Program-made: the position numbers and the translations under genes
Assembly (NCBI GenBank): GCA_013368375.1
Contig: JAACJP010000031.1
Location: 124,001-188,000, forward strand
DNA: 64,000 nucleotides
Reading direction: 5' to 3'
Origin: Tricholomella constricta
Taxonomy: Eukaryota; Basidiomycota; Agaricomycetes; Agaricales; Lyophyllaceae
In this document: positions 10,716-21,100 of the stretch, in pieces
Layout: every line of letters begins with the position of its first letter
Numbering within the stretch: position 1 is the first letter of the stretch
The notes under the pieces: generated by a model
The model's input: the letters and a program-made list of their open reading frames with translations, nothing else
What the model was told of the DNA's origin: nothing
The model's database searches: none

Positions 10716-11045
10716 GGAAGAATTCCAACTGTTGGGATATGAGATGGATTGGACCGTCAGGTACCTCTGTCATCAGTCAAATGTCTGGAAGGAGCGCAGA
10801 ATGAGCACGGAAGCCGGGCCCGCTGCATACGCAGCACGGAAAGTCGCTGCCTATAGTCTTCTGGCTGCGAGGGCGGATCAAGCCTTCCTTAAAATCAATT
10901 CAACATATGTATTGTTTACATCATAGTCATTAATGATTTTTGCTATGGGCAGGAACCTCTGCCCACTCCGACTTATACACGGGATGACCTTCCGGGACCA
11001 AATCACGGAATACTTGTCCAATCACGGCTCCCCGAGCAAATTTGA

Positions 11046-12041
11046 TCCGTGCAACCAAATATGGCTCCTGCATGTCATGTCACACCCATCACACAAATTG
11101 TTACTTCTGTTATCTGATCTCATCGTTCTCAAAGAGCACTCATGGCCAGACTGTACCCGACAACAACCCTGGACTTACAGCTCAGTGACCATGCTGAGAA
11201 TGCAAAATTCACACAGGAAGTAATTTACTATATGGAATCTCGCCTCCGCTGTGCATTTGCGAGTTTCATTGCAACACCTGATCTGCCTCAGGATAAAAAA
11301 TCACTGGCTGTGCAAAACATCTCGGCCTAGTTGGTAAGCAGTTCCGTGATCCGTGTCTACATTCACTGATTTGTTATCTAGGACTTTGTGCTGTCACACA
11401 TCGGTGCAGCCGCTGTACTTACCCATGCATGCGACATCCCTCCTCTCATCCGAATTCTAACCACGAACCTCTTTCACCGCCCGCGATGGACGGAACATCG
11501 GCTTTTGTCCTCGGAGATCCGTGCTGTTTTAGACACCGGATTCCCCAGAGGACATCCTTCCGCTCGGGTTGAGCGATACTTGTGTGATTGGTGGACAAAT
11601 CTTACGGATACTCCGCTGCTGGATAGCGAGAGTATTGCGAACACATTACAATTGCATCGGAGCCAGGCCCCCATTGCTGGCAGGTTGTCTGTCCCTTCAG
11701 CTGTGCCCGCAACCGCGAATTCCTTGCTGGACATTCGCCTTCAAACCCAAGGTGCCCACTCCACTTTCCGGACCCGCCGCCTACAAGCCCTTCGTCTTAC
11801 CGCTGGCTTCCATCGACTTCACTTCATTGGTGCCCTGAAGGAGAAGCATTTGCAGAAGAAAACAGAATGTCAGGGGCGGCAGATTTCAGCGGCGGAAAAC
11901 CGGGACCGGATTCATACGTCCGGACTCCTTTGGTTCGATTATCCCAGGCGGAGGCCATTGCAGCCTTCCAGCCTGCAATGCCGGGAGGCATTTACTCAGA
12001 TTATGACCAGGATCTGTCTGTAATGGTCGGAAGCCGAGGCG
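11046..12041. other. Transposon-locus spacer, no gene called
   Basis: Short open segments exist (11142-11330 and 11388-12023, +), some protein-like, such as a Trp/Arg-rich stretch in 11450-11620. They may be 5' exons of the FDF-repeat gene downstream, since 11388-12023 shares its frame and is separated from it only by a TAA at 12021. I could not find a convincing splice model. Confidence 0.4.
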
Positions 12042-13514
12042 ATGCGGGTGACCAGGTGGCCACGGTTTGAAGAGCTGGCTGAGGATAATGAGGCCCCTCC
12101 AGCACTTCATCCGAAGCAATTCCCGGATTGGCTCGGCGTCCCGTCATACCGTCCACCTACTCCGGGGCCCCCTCCCCTCATATTCCAAGTTCCGGCGCCT
12201 CCTCATATTCCATCAGACCGCCATGGCCTCACCTGGCCACCCCCAAACCAGCCCACCACCACTCAGCATCCACGGAAGGCGTGCAAGGGTCAACGGATGG
12301 ATGTCTGGACAACTGACCGGATGGATGTCGATTCGACGGCCATGACCTCGGCCATGATAAATACTCTGCAGCATCCCACACCCGCACTCACGCCGCGTGC
12401 AGCAAGTAATGCAGCGTCATCAATTACCGTCCCTCCCGCACGCACTCCAAGTGTGGCCGATGCAGCCTTTGACTTCTCCATTCCGTTCCCTGGTGCTGCG
12501 CCCGCCCCTCCGGCCGGAAGTGCAGCGGGTTCGGACTTCGATTTTTCCATTCCGTCGGCCGGACTTGACCCTGCTGCTCAATTTGCAAGCAAGCCTATTC
12601 CGGACATTATAATTTCACTTCCGTGGGCAGGTCGCAATCACCACACTCCAAGCGAGGCGGCCTCAGACTTTGATTTTTCACTGTCCCCTGCCACGCACAC
12701 AATGGCTACTGGTAATGCTGTTGCCCCAGCCCCAAATGAAGCGGATTCAAACTTCGACTTCAAAATCTGACCCAACCCGGCAGCAGGCCCTAGTAAAGCG
12801 GAGTCGGACTTCGACTTCGAAATCCGACCCAACCCGGCGGCAGCCCCTAGTGAAGCGGAGCCGGACTTTGACTTTCACATCCCACCTGATGCAACAGCTG
12901 TCCCCCGTGAAGCGGATTCACAGTTCGACTTCACCATCCCACACAGCCCGGCGGCGGCCCCTGCTGAAGCGGATTCGGAGTTCGACTTCAGCATCACACC
13001 CAACCCGGTGGCCCCTGCTGAAGCGGATTCGGAGTTCGACTTCAGCATCGCACCCAACCCGGCGGCGGCCCCTGCTGACGCGGATTCGGAGTTCAATTTC
13101 ACCGTTCAACCCGACCCTGCACCCCCCCCAAGTGTAGCGAACTCTGACTTTGATTTCACAATTGAACCCGATCGAGGAGCTGCCCCCAGTGAAGCGGGAT
13201 CTGATTTCGACTTCGGCATAGGTGACCAAATGGACCTTGACAACCAGGTAAGCGGTGATGAAGGGGACAACGATGGGCATGGACGCTCACTCAGCAACAA
13301 AAGTGACACGGACACGGAAAGCAAGGCAGATGTGGAACCTGATACGGATGTAGAACGGGACGTGGACACGGACATGGAAACAGACCCAGAAAGCGGAACG
13401 GATTCGGAAAGGAATCCGGACACTGGATCGCAGGGCCCCTACTCCGCCGCCCATTTTGCCGAATTTTCTGATGCATTTATTCTGGGTGACAATGAGGAAG
13501 ACTCGGATGACTGA
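12042..13514 (+). pseudogene. FDF-repeat protein gene with a single in-frame TGA
   Basis: One frame runs from 12042 to 13514, interrupted only by TGA at 12768-12770; without it the product is about 490 residues. After a Pro-rich N-terminus (residues 1-130) come a dozen or so repeats of the type EADSEFDFSI-PNPAAAP, spaced 20-40 residues, in which an acidic Ser is followed by F-D-F and a beta-branched residue. The tail is very acidic (DTESKADVEPDTDVERD). At the stop, neighbouring repeats have ATC-CGA-CCC where this one has ATC-TGA-CCC, so a C-to-T change at a CpG explains it. The ATG at 12066 or an upstream exon could be the start. I know no function; F-D-F spacing resembles short linear binding motifs. 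The position suggests a KDZ-locus passenger. Confidence 0.55.
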
Positions 13515-13699
13515 CCACCACAGATTGGAGTCATTGGGAGTGGGACATGTGCATACAACTTAGAATATCAACCTGCACATATTTTTAAAATTTATATTGA
13601 TTTGCCATTCATTGCTGCCTATTTTGAGCATCACATGAAACCCCTTTTGAAGTGAGAGTGAAACAGCAAAATGCCTGAGTTCATTAGAGCAGAGCAGCA

Positions 13700-14660
13700 A
13701 TGGAAGTGTATTGGTAATCCTGACAGCGGCGCACCCCGGAGGTAGACAGATCGTCCATCCGGCAACCCGACACCTGAGTGTCCATCTGCACGTATATCTG
13801 TGAGGTTATTGGCAAACCGGACTCGACACAGCTGAACAGCAACAAAAGTGTATTGACAGACCCGACAGCGGCTGACCTGCATTCCGGATGCCTATAAATC
13901 GAAGCCGTGAGTCCATCCAGCAACCCGACGCCTGACCGTGATCCGGACCATCCGGAAACCCAATACCTGACGCTCAACCGGATGTATATAACACCTGACT
14001 GTCACCCAGACCGACAATGGCTGACCGGCAACCTGGATGGATACGGATTGAATCCGTGAGACCATCCGGCAACCCGACACCTGACTGTGATCCAGATGTA
14101 TTTAGTTTGAAGTTCACCCGGCATCCCGGATGCATATAAATCGAAGCCGTGAGTCCATCCAGCAACCTGACGCCTGACCGTGATCCGGACCATCCGGAAA
14201 CCCAATACCTGACAGTCAACCGGATGTATATAACACCTGACTGTCACCCAGACTGACAATGGCTGACCGGCAACCTGGATGGATACGGATTGAATCCGTG
14301 AGACCATCCGGCAACCCGACACCTGACCGTGATCCGGATGTATTTAGTTTGAAGTTCACCCGGCATCCCGGATGCATACAGATTGAAGCCGTCAGTCCAT
14401 CCGGCAACCCGACGCCTGACTGTCATCTGGATGTAATTAGATTGAAGTTCACCCGGCATCCCGAATGCATACAAATTGAAGCCGTGAGTCCACCCAGCAA
14501 CCCAATGCCTGACCGTGATGTGGACCATCCGGCAACCCAAAACCTGACCGTCTACCGGATGTATACAATGCCTGACCATCACCCAGATGTATTTGAATTG
14601 AAGCTCACCCAGCAAACTGGATGAATACAGATTCAACCCGACGCCCAGCATCCTGGGTGT
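13700..14660. repeat. Minisatellite with ~93-bp units and a 242-bp higher-order period
   Basis: Units contain TGAAGCCGTGAGTCCATCC, GGCAACCCGACGCCTGACCG and TTGAAGTTCACCCGGCATCC. GAAGCC starts at 13901 and 14143 (242 bp apart), then 14385 (242 bp) and 14478 (93 bp). No coding sense is conserved across units. Confidence 0.85.
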
Positions 14661-14946
14661 ATTAATTTACGCCTGAATGCGGTAGTTGTTTGGCAAACCC
14701 GACGCCTGGGCAGCAACTGGCGTGTTCTGCAGATCCAGATATGAATTCACCTTGCGTAACAAGACATCAAGATAACTACTGACTCGAGGGCTGATGATGG
14801 GCTGAATGGGGGTCCTATTGTGCTGCCCGGATGCGTATCTGGAATATGTTTCTTGACCCGGTGCATGCAATTCACGGATTAATCCCCTGACCCGATACGG
14901 GAGCCGGCTGCAGCAGTGATCTGGGCTCTCCGGAAGTGTACCAAGC

Positions 14947-15081
14947 CCGCTACTGCCATAAGTTACAATACAGTGTGTTGAGTCCGCTACTTCGTTAACG
15001 ACCACACACTGTAAAGACGTCCGCTACAGCATAGAGGACCCGCTAGGTGCATCAACTACGGTACACTGTATAGGCCCGCTA
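14947..15081 (+). repeat. Cluster of five CCGCTA motifs with interleaved ACACTGTA
   Basis: CCGCTA occurs at 14947, 14984, 15021, 15040 and 15076. ACACTGTA occurs around 15006 and 15063, with its inverse TACAGTGT at 14969. It looks like the subterminal region of an unidentified element, but no matching second end was found. Confidence 0.45.
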
Positions 15082-15352
15082 GAGCGTCGGACACATTACA
15101 TTGCAGTGCCCTGCCCTGCGTCAGCAGGGGTTGCACCAGCATCGAGGGGGTCGTAGGTGCTGCTGGGGAGGCAGCAGAGGGGTTCCCCAAAACGATGGTG
15201 TCTAAAAGAATGGAGATGCGGTCCAGGGTGGCCGAGTTGGAGGTGTTGGATTGGGAGAGAGCTGACATTGCAGTTTCAAGGCTCACCAGTTGCTCCTCTG
15301 GTGTGAGCGCAGCAGGAGGCAGGGGCGTATCGAATTCACCGAAGTCAGACAT
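15056..15352 (-). pseudogene. Gag-like N-terminal fragment of an LTR retroelement
   Basis: A minus-strand frame starting MSDFGEFDTPLPP gives 98 residues ending at 15056. The Pro-rich start, a helical segment (TPEEQLVSLETAMSALSQS) and the LDRISILLDTI stretch resemble the start of Gag in basidiomycete Ty3/gypsy-type elements. The usual capsid region and zinc knuckle are absent, because the frame ends in the CCGCTA repeat zone. No LTR pair, primer-binding site or pol was seen. I treat it as a truncated remnant; a small host protein is possible. Confidence 0.45.
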
Positions 15353-15464
15353 CTTGAGACAGGACTGGGCGATGATCGGAGCGAGCGCGCATTGGACGGT
15401 CACGTGTAGTGGACACGTGTTTCAGTGCGGAGGTGGATCAGTCAACTTCGTTGGGTCTCGGGGG

Positions 15465-15606
15465 TTTACACTATTCTGCTGTGAGGGCAACCCTTACAGT
15501 GGATATCATACTGGCAAAGGGGAATCCGAAGTTATATTGAATGTACAGTAAACGAAGGTAAGTAAGGCTTACCTGGCAAAAGAGAATCCAAAGAGAATAG
15601 TGTAAA
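15465..15606. repeat. 142-bp inverted-repeat element
   Basis: TTTACACTATTCT (15465-15477) is repeated perfectly inverted at 15594-15606. The interior holds two similar blocks, TACTGGCAAAGGGGAATCC and CCTGGCAAAAGAGAATCC. The TTTACACT core is shared with the 2.74-kb element's ends. No target duplication is obvious, so this is only a MITE candidate. Confidence 0.45.
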
Positions 15607-18125
15607 GGATTCCCAGATGCCAGGGGGCCGACTATATACAAGTGTAGTACGTGAGGGCTGGCTCTCCAGAGTGTACTGTACATGTAATGATAATGAATGG
15701 TCTGCAGTGCGTGCCTGGGCACATTCCCAACGCTGTCCGATCCTCGTGGCTCAAGGTATGGGCACGAGGTGGGACAGCCGACGTCGGGATGTCGGGTTAT
15801 TGGGATTGGTGTCAGGCATGCGCAGGGAGGGCAGGGAAATGACAGGAAGTAGGTAAGTATGTACACCAATGCTTGAGTCAGAGCGTCAGGGTTGGGATCA
15901 CAATCCGATTGGTCAGTCAGGGGTGATTGCATGAGTCGGGGAACGGTCGGTGAACATCGGAGGGCATGAACAGGAGCTCCCCTGACAGGATGGGATTAGT
16001 GGGTGAATGGACCCGTAATTTTGACCTGCCATAATGAGACTTTGGTGATGTAGTTGGGCACTTCATCAGGTGAGAGTGTTGCCGGCGTATTCTTCAGCCC
16101 CTACCTACACACACCTCTGTTCCGTTAATCATACATACTGTTCTGCATACTGTTCCGGACACACGTGACTACTAGATATATTTCCATCCGTAGTGTAGAG
16201 TCTCCTTAGTTATTCTCTCTCACCAATATCCGGACCTCAGTTCTTGTGAGATATCTACTTAGCTCGGGAGTCTTCATGCGAGATCCTTCAGTCTTTGTCC
16301 ACCCGGTTCAAACACGCGCTCAACACTGGCTCCTGTTAAATCAACACATCCATTGTCACCATGCTACATTGATATGCACCCTTCCTGGCTGGTCACCGAC
16401 CTCCATTCTGACCACGATAAACTGCTCAGAAGAGCATGCGACAACACCGACCGACTCACTGACTAAACGCAACCTACTTGGGTCAGCCGACCTTTCCCCT
16501 CAGTCTTTGGGATTCGGTGTAACCATGTAATCAACTAGCGACTACGCATGTTCGTCTGCCAAGTATCAACGACTGGCTTGGTGCCTTGCCGATGATGCAT
16601 TTCATGGCACGCCCTTCCATCTCCTATTCACGGAACAGGTCTGACCGCCTCACGGAGCTCCACAATCACCAACCTCCCTGACCGCGTATTTGATCCGACA
16701 CTGGTATCCAATCAATAGCACACCACACTGGACCTTTCCTCCGAATGAGTCGCGCGGTACCAGACTTGGTGACAACCCAACAAGAAACACCTGCATGGTC
16801 ACGCTAAGGGTTGATAATTTTACCTTACCATATAAACACCCCTCATGTAGTACATACACCCCCAGTGAATTACACCCTGTATTATCCCTCAAACTCAGAG
16901 TCAATAGCTCAGAAACCTCGTTCATTGTTGTCTTGGAGTCATTCCAATTGTAAAACCTGTGGCACATCATCGCATTCATTGCCAGAAATTGTATTCGTCA
17001 TCGTCGTTCAACCAGCAACCATTACCAAGAACTCGTGAGTTCTCCCCATCAGTCTCATTCATTTCGTGTTGCGCAACCGACACCCCGTCGTGTTTCTGAC
17101 TGACACTCGTCGCAACCAATTGCATAGCGTTGTGATTGTCTTAACCTGGTCGGTTCCCCAATTACGGGTCGAATCATACTTTATCTTCGTATTACAACTC
17201 TTTCCAAAGCCCTGCACATTCGCGTGTTTGGGAACTTTAAACACTTCTCGCCCATTTTAGTTGTTAGTTGTTTTGTTGTTGTGCACAGCACCTACAGGCC
17301 TGCTAGCTCTATTAATGTTTTCTCTAAATTCTCATTACCCAAACACTCAGAGTCTATGCACAGTGTGAACAACAGCTGAGGGTAAATCGGATCTGTCTAT
17401 CGAAGACTGTATGAGAATAATAAGGTTTAGTTGCAAAGACTAAAACGATCGTAGCCACAGCGTTCGATGCCGTGGCGTAACGTATAGGCGCGGGTAAGTG
17501 GACGCACGATCAATACCATCAAAACGACTTCGGACGGGGTCATGGTAAGTCGAGCTCCAACACTACTTAACACCTTTGCTTACAGTAGTACAGCTCGTTT
17601 ACAATACTATAATATACTGAGTCGTTTTAGATACATGGCTGAGCTGGTTTACAACAACAACATGTGATGGATTAATGCATAAGGATGGATGTATTAGTAT
17701 CTTACCTGCACGCGCCAGTGCCGTGGCATATCGTCGTCTCATACTGCGCTCGCAGTTTCGCTAAGCTCTTACGTCGCGCCAGCTTTAGCCCACCATTAAC
17801 ATTTCATTCGCACAAAATTTCTACTACTCTTTCTAAGCAGTCCCTCGTAGTTAGCTTCAGTTCGGCCCCTTAAGTTCGACAATTTCCGGACCTCAAATTC
17901 TCATCTGCTCACTCACAGAACCCCAGATCTCGGTCTTCATCCCAAGCACCGTCGTTCACGCTCACCTAATTCGGCTACTCAAGCCAAACTCAAGCCAACG
18001 TTGAAGAGTTCAGAGTTCAACAAGTAGTGATAGGATGGTCTAGTCACAAAAAATGAGGGCTAATAGAAGGAGGAGCTTTTCTTGACATCGCCCTTTCCAC
18101 CAGGTCCAGCGGGTCCACCATTTCC
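15607..18125. other. Gene-free stretch
   Basis: No frame longer than about 100 codons looks protein-like, and I found no RNA gene. It includes the presumed 3' flank of the Gly/RS-repeat gene. Repeat remnants are possible but not identified. Confidence 0.5.
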
Positions 18126-21100
18126 TCAATCGAGGTTACCCCAGCCACCTCTGCGCCACCATCCGCCGACTTTAGGAATTCCAGGGAGAGAGGGACCATC
18201 ACGAGGGACCAATTTGATGCGAGGAATGGAACGAGACCTGCCTTTACGGTTGTCATCTCCGCCATTGCCACCACTTCCACTATTACCACTGAGTCCACCG
18301 GTTCCACCAAGACCCCCGCCATTACGACGCCAGACACGACGGTTTACATTTCCACCGTTTCCTCCCCGTCCACCGTCTCCAGCATCGCCACCAGCACCGC
18401 CATTGCCACCGCCAGATTTGCGAGAGCGTGACTTGCTACGGCTCTTGGAGCGTGACTTACTACGGCTCTTGGAGCGAGACTTGCTACGGCTCTTGGAGCG
18501 AGATTTGCTACGGCGACCGGATCGAGACCTTCCGCGACGCTTATCATTCCCTCCATTTCCGCCTTTTCCACCGTCGCCTCCACGGCCACCATCACCTCCA
18601 TTACCTCCGCCAGCATTACGCGAGATGTGGCGACTCCTGCTGCGGTGGTGGGAACGAGATTTTTTACGACGGTTGTCATTACCGCCATTTCCGCCGTTAC
18701 CACCATCTCCACCGTGCCCGCCATCACCACCTTTGCCTCCACCATCACGGCGCGTCAAACTGCGGCGAGACTTGCTGCGGCGAGACCTGCTGCGGCGGGA
18801 CCTGCTGTGATGAGACCTGCTGCGACGGGACCTGCTGCGACGGGACTTGCTGCGACTGCGGGAACGAGATTCCTTGCGGCGGTTATCGTTTCCCCCATTG
18901 CCTCCGTTACCACTGTTCCCCGTGCGTCCACCGTTACCACCGTCGCCTCCACCATCACGGCGCTGGATGTGCCGAGACCTGCTGTGGCTAGACCTGCTGT
19001 GGCTAGACCTGCTGTGGCTAGATCTGCTCTGGCGAGACTTATTGTGGCGCGACCTGCTGCGGCGGGATTTACTGCGACTGCGGGAACGAGATTCCTTGCG
19101 GCGGTTATCGTTTCCGCCATTGCCTCCGTTACCACTGTTCCCGGTTTGTCCACCATCACCACCTTTGCCTCCACCATCACGGCGCATCAAGTTGCGTCGC
19201 GACTTACCGCGACGAGACTTGCTGCGACTACGAGAACGAGATGACTTGCGGCGATTATCGTTCCCGCCATTGCCTCCGTTACCACTGTCCCCCGTGCGTC
19301 CACCATCACCACCTTTGCCTCCACCATCACGGCGCATCAAATTGCGGCGAGATTTGCTGCGGCGAGACCTGCTGCGACGGGACCTGCTGCGACGGGACCT
19401 GCTGCGACGGGATCTGCTGCGACGGGACTTGCTGCGACTGCGGGAACGAGATGACTTGCGGCGGTTATCGTCTCCGCCATTGCCTCCGTTACCACTATTC
19501 CCGGTTTGTCCACCATCACCACCTTTGCCTCCACCGTCACGGCGCATCAAATTGCGGCGAGACTTGCTACGGCGGGATCTGCTGCGGCGGGATTTGCTAC
19601 GATGAGACCTGCTGCGACGGGACCTGCTGCGACGGGACTTGCTGCGACTACGGGAACGAGATTTCTTGCGGCGGTTATCGTTTCCCCCATTGCCTCCGTT
19701 ACCACTGTTCCCCGTGCGTCCACCGTTACCACCGTCGCCTCCACCATCACGTCGCATCAAGTTGCGGCGAGACTTGCTGCGACGGGACCCGCTGCGACAA
19801 GACTTGCCGCGACTGCGGGAACGAGATTTCTTTCGGCGGTTATCGTTTCCGCCATTGCCTCCATTGCCACCATCTCCGGAGCGTCCACCATCACCACCTT
19901 TGCCTCCACCATCACGGCGCATCAAGTTGTGTCGCGACCTACCGCGACGAGACTTGCTGCGATTACGAGAACGAGATGACTTGCGGCGATTATCGTTCCC
20001 GCCATTGCCTCCGTTACCACTGTCCCCCGTGCGTCCACCATCACCACCTTTGCCTCCACCATCACGGCGCATCAAGTTGCGTCGAGACTTACTGCGGTGG
20101 GATCTGCTGCGGCGGGATTTGCTACGATGAGACCTACTGCGGCGAGATCTGCTGCGGCGAGATCTGCTGCGACGGGACCTGCTGTGACGGGACTTGCTGC
20201 GACTACGGGAACGAGATTCCTTGCGGCGGTTATCGTTTCCGCCATTGCCTCCGTTACCACTGTTCCCCGTGCGGCCACCGTTCCCACCGTCGCCTCCACC
20301 ATCACGGCGCATCAAAATGCGGCGAGACTTGCTGCGGCGAGACTTGCTGCGGCGAGACTTGCTGCGACGGGACCTGCTGCTACGGGACCTGCTGCGACGG
20401 GATCTACTGCGACGGGACTTGCTGCGACTGCGGGAACGAGATGACTTGCGGCGGTTATCGTCTCCGCCATTGCCTCCGTTACCACTGTTCCCCGTGCGGC
20501 CACCGTTACCACCGTCGCCTCCACCATCACGGCGCATCAAATTGCGGCGAGACTTGCTACGGTGAGACCTGCTGCGGCGGGACCTGCTGCGATGAGACCT
20601 GCTGCGACGGGACCTGCTGCGGCGGGACTTGCTGCGACGGGACTTGCTGCGACTGCGGGAACGAGATGACTTGCGGCGGTTATCGTCTCCGCCATTGCCT
20701 CCGTTACCACTATTCCCGGTTTGTCCACCATCACCACCTTTGCCTCCACCGTCACGGCGCATCAAATTGCGGCGAGACTTGCTGCGGCGCGACCCGCTAC
20801 GACAAGACTTGCTGCGGCGCGAACTGCTACGACGAGACCTGCTTCGGCGAGATCTGCTGCGACGGGACTTGCTGCGACTGCGGGAACGAGATATTTTGCG
20901 GCGATTATCGTTTCCGCCATTGCCTCCGTTACCACTGTCCCCCGTGCGTCCACCATCACCACCTTTGCCTCCTCCATCACGGCGCATCAAAATGTGGCGG
21001 GACCTGCTGCGGCGGGACTTGCTGCGGCGAGACTTGCTGCGGCGAGACCTGCTGCGACGGGACCTGCTGCGACGAGACTTGCTGCGGCTGCGGGAACGAG

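Larger units (their letters stand above)
4382..11045 (+). pseudogene. KDZ transposase gene (CxC2 cluster), split by a 2.74-kb insertion
   Basis: Kyakuja-Dileera-Zisupton family transposase, an integrase-like DNA cut-and-paste enzyme. My exon model is 4382-5838, 5888-6050, 6218-6749, 6817-7099, 7152-7870, 7918-7966 joined to 10716-10908, and 10953-11045. All introns are GT-AG and every phase agrees, giving 1162 residues with no internal stop. The N-terminal half has the CxC2 cysteine cluster (CPMC, CRCLDC, LLCRGC, then H and PLHWIEHW). Later hallmarks are DGNFKADHVR, CARHGCF, FIYDIVCQY (likely catalytic Asp) and GEILESLWS (likely catalytic Glu). The C-terminal helical part contains RVHFLRARAQRQRW, interrupted in the RWREEF codons, then GYEMDWTVRYL. 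Outside the insertion the gene looks intact, so it was probably functional until recently. The exact last exon is less sure than the rest. The ends of the KDZ element itself were not found. Confidence 0.9.

Noticed and set aside
15400..18100. A full LTR retrotransposon beside the gag-like fragment
   Set aside because: I could not find paired LTRs, a primer-binding site, or protease, reverse transcriptase or integrase motifs on either strand.
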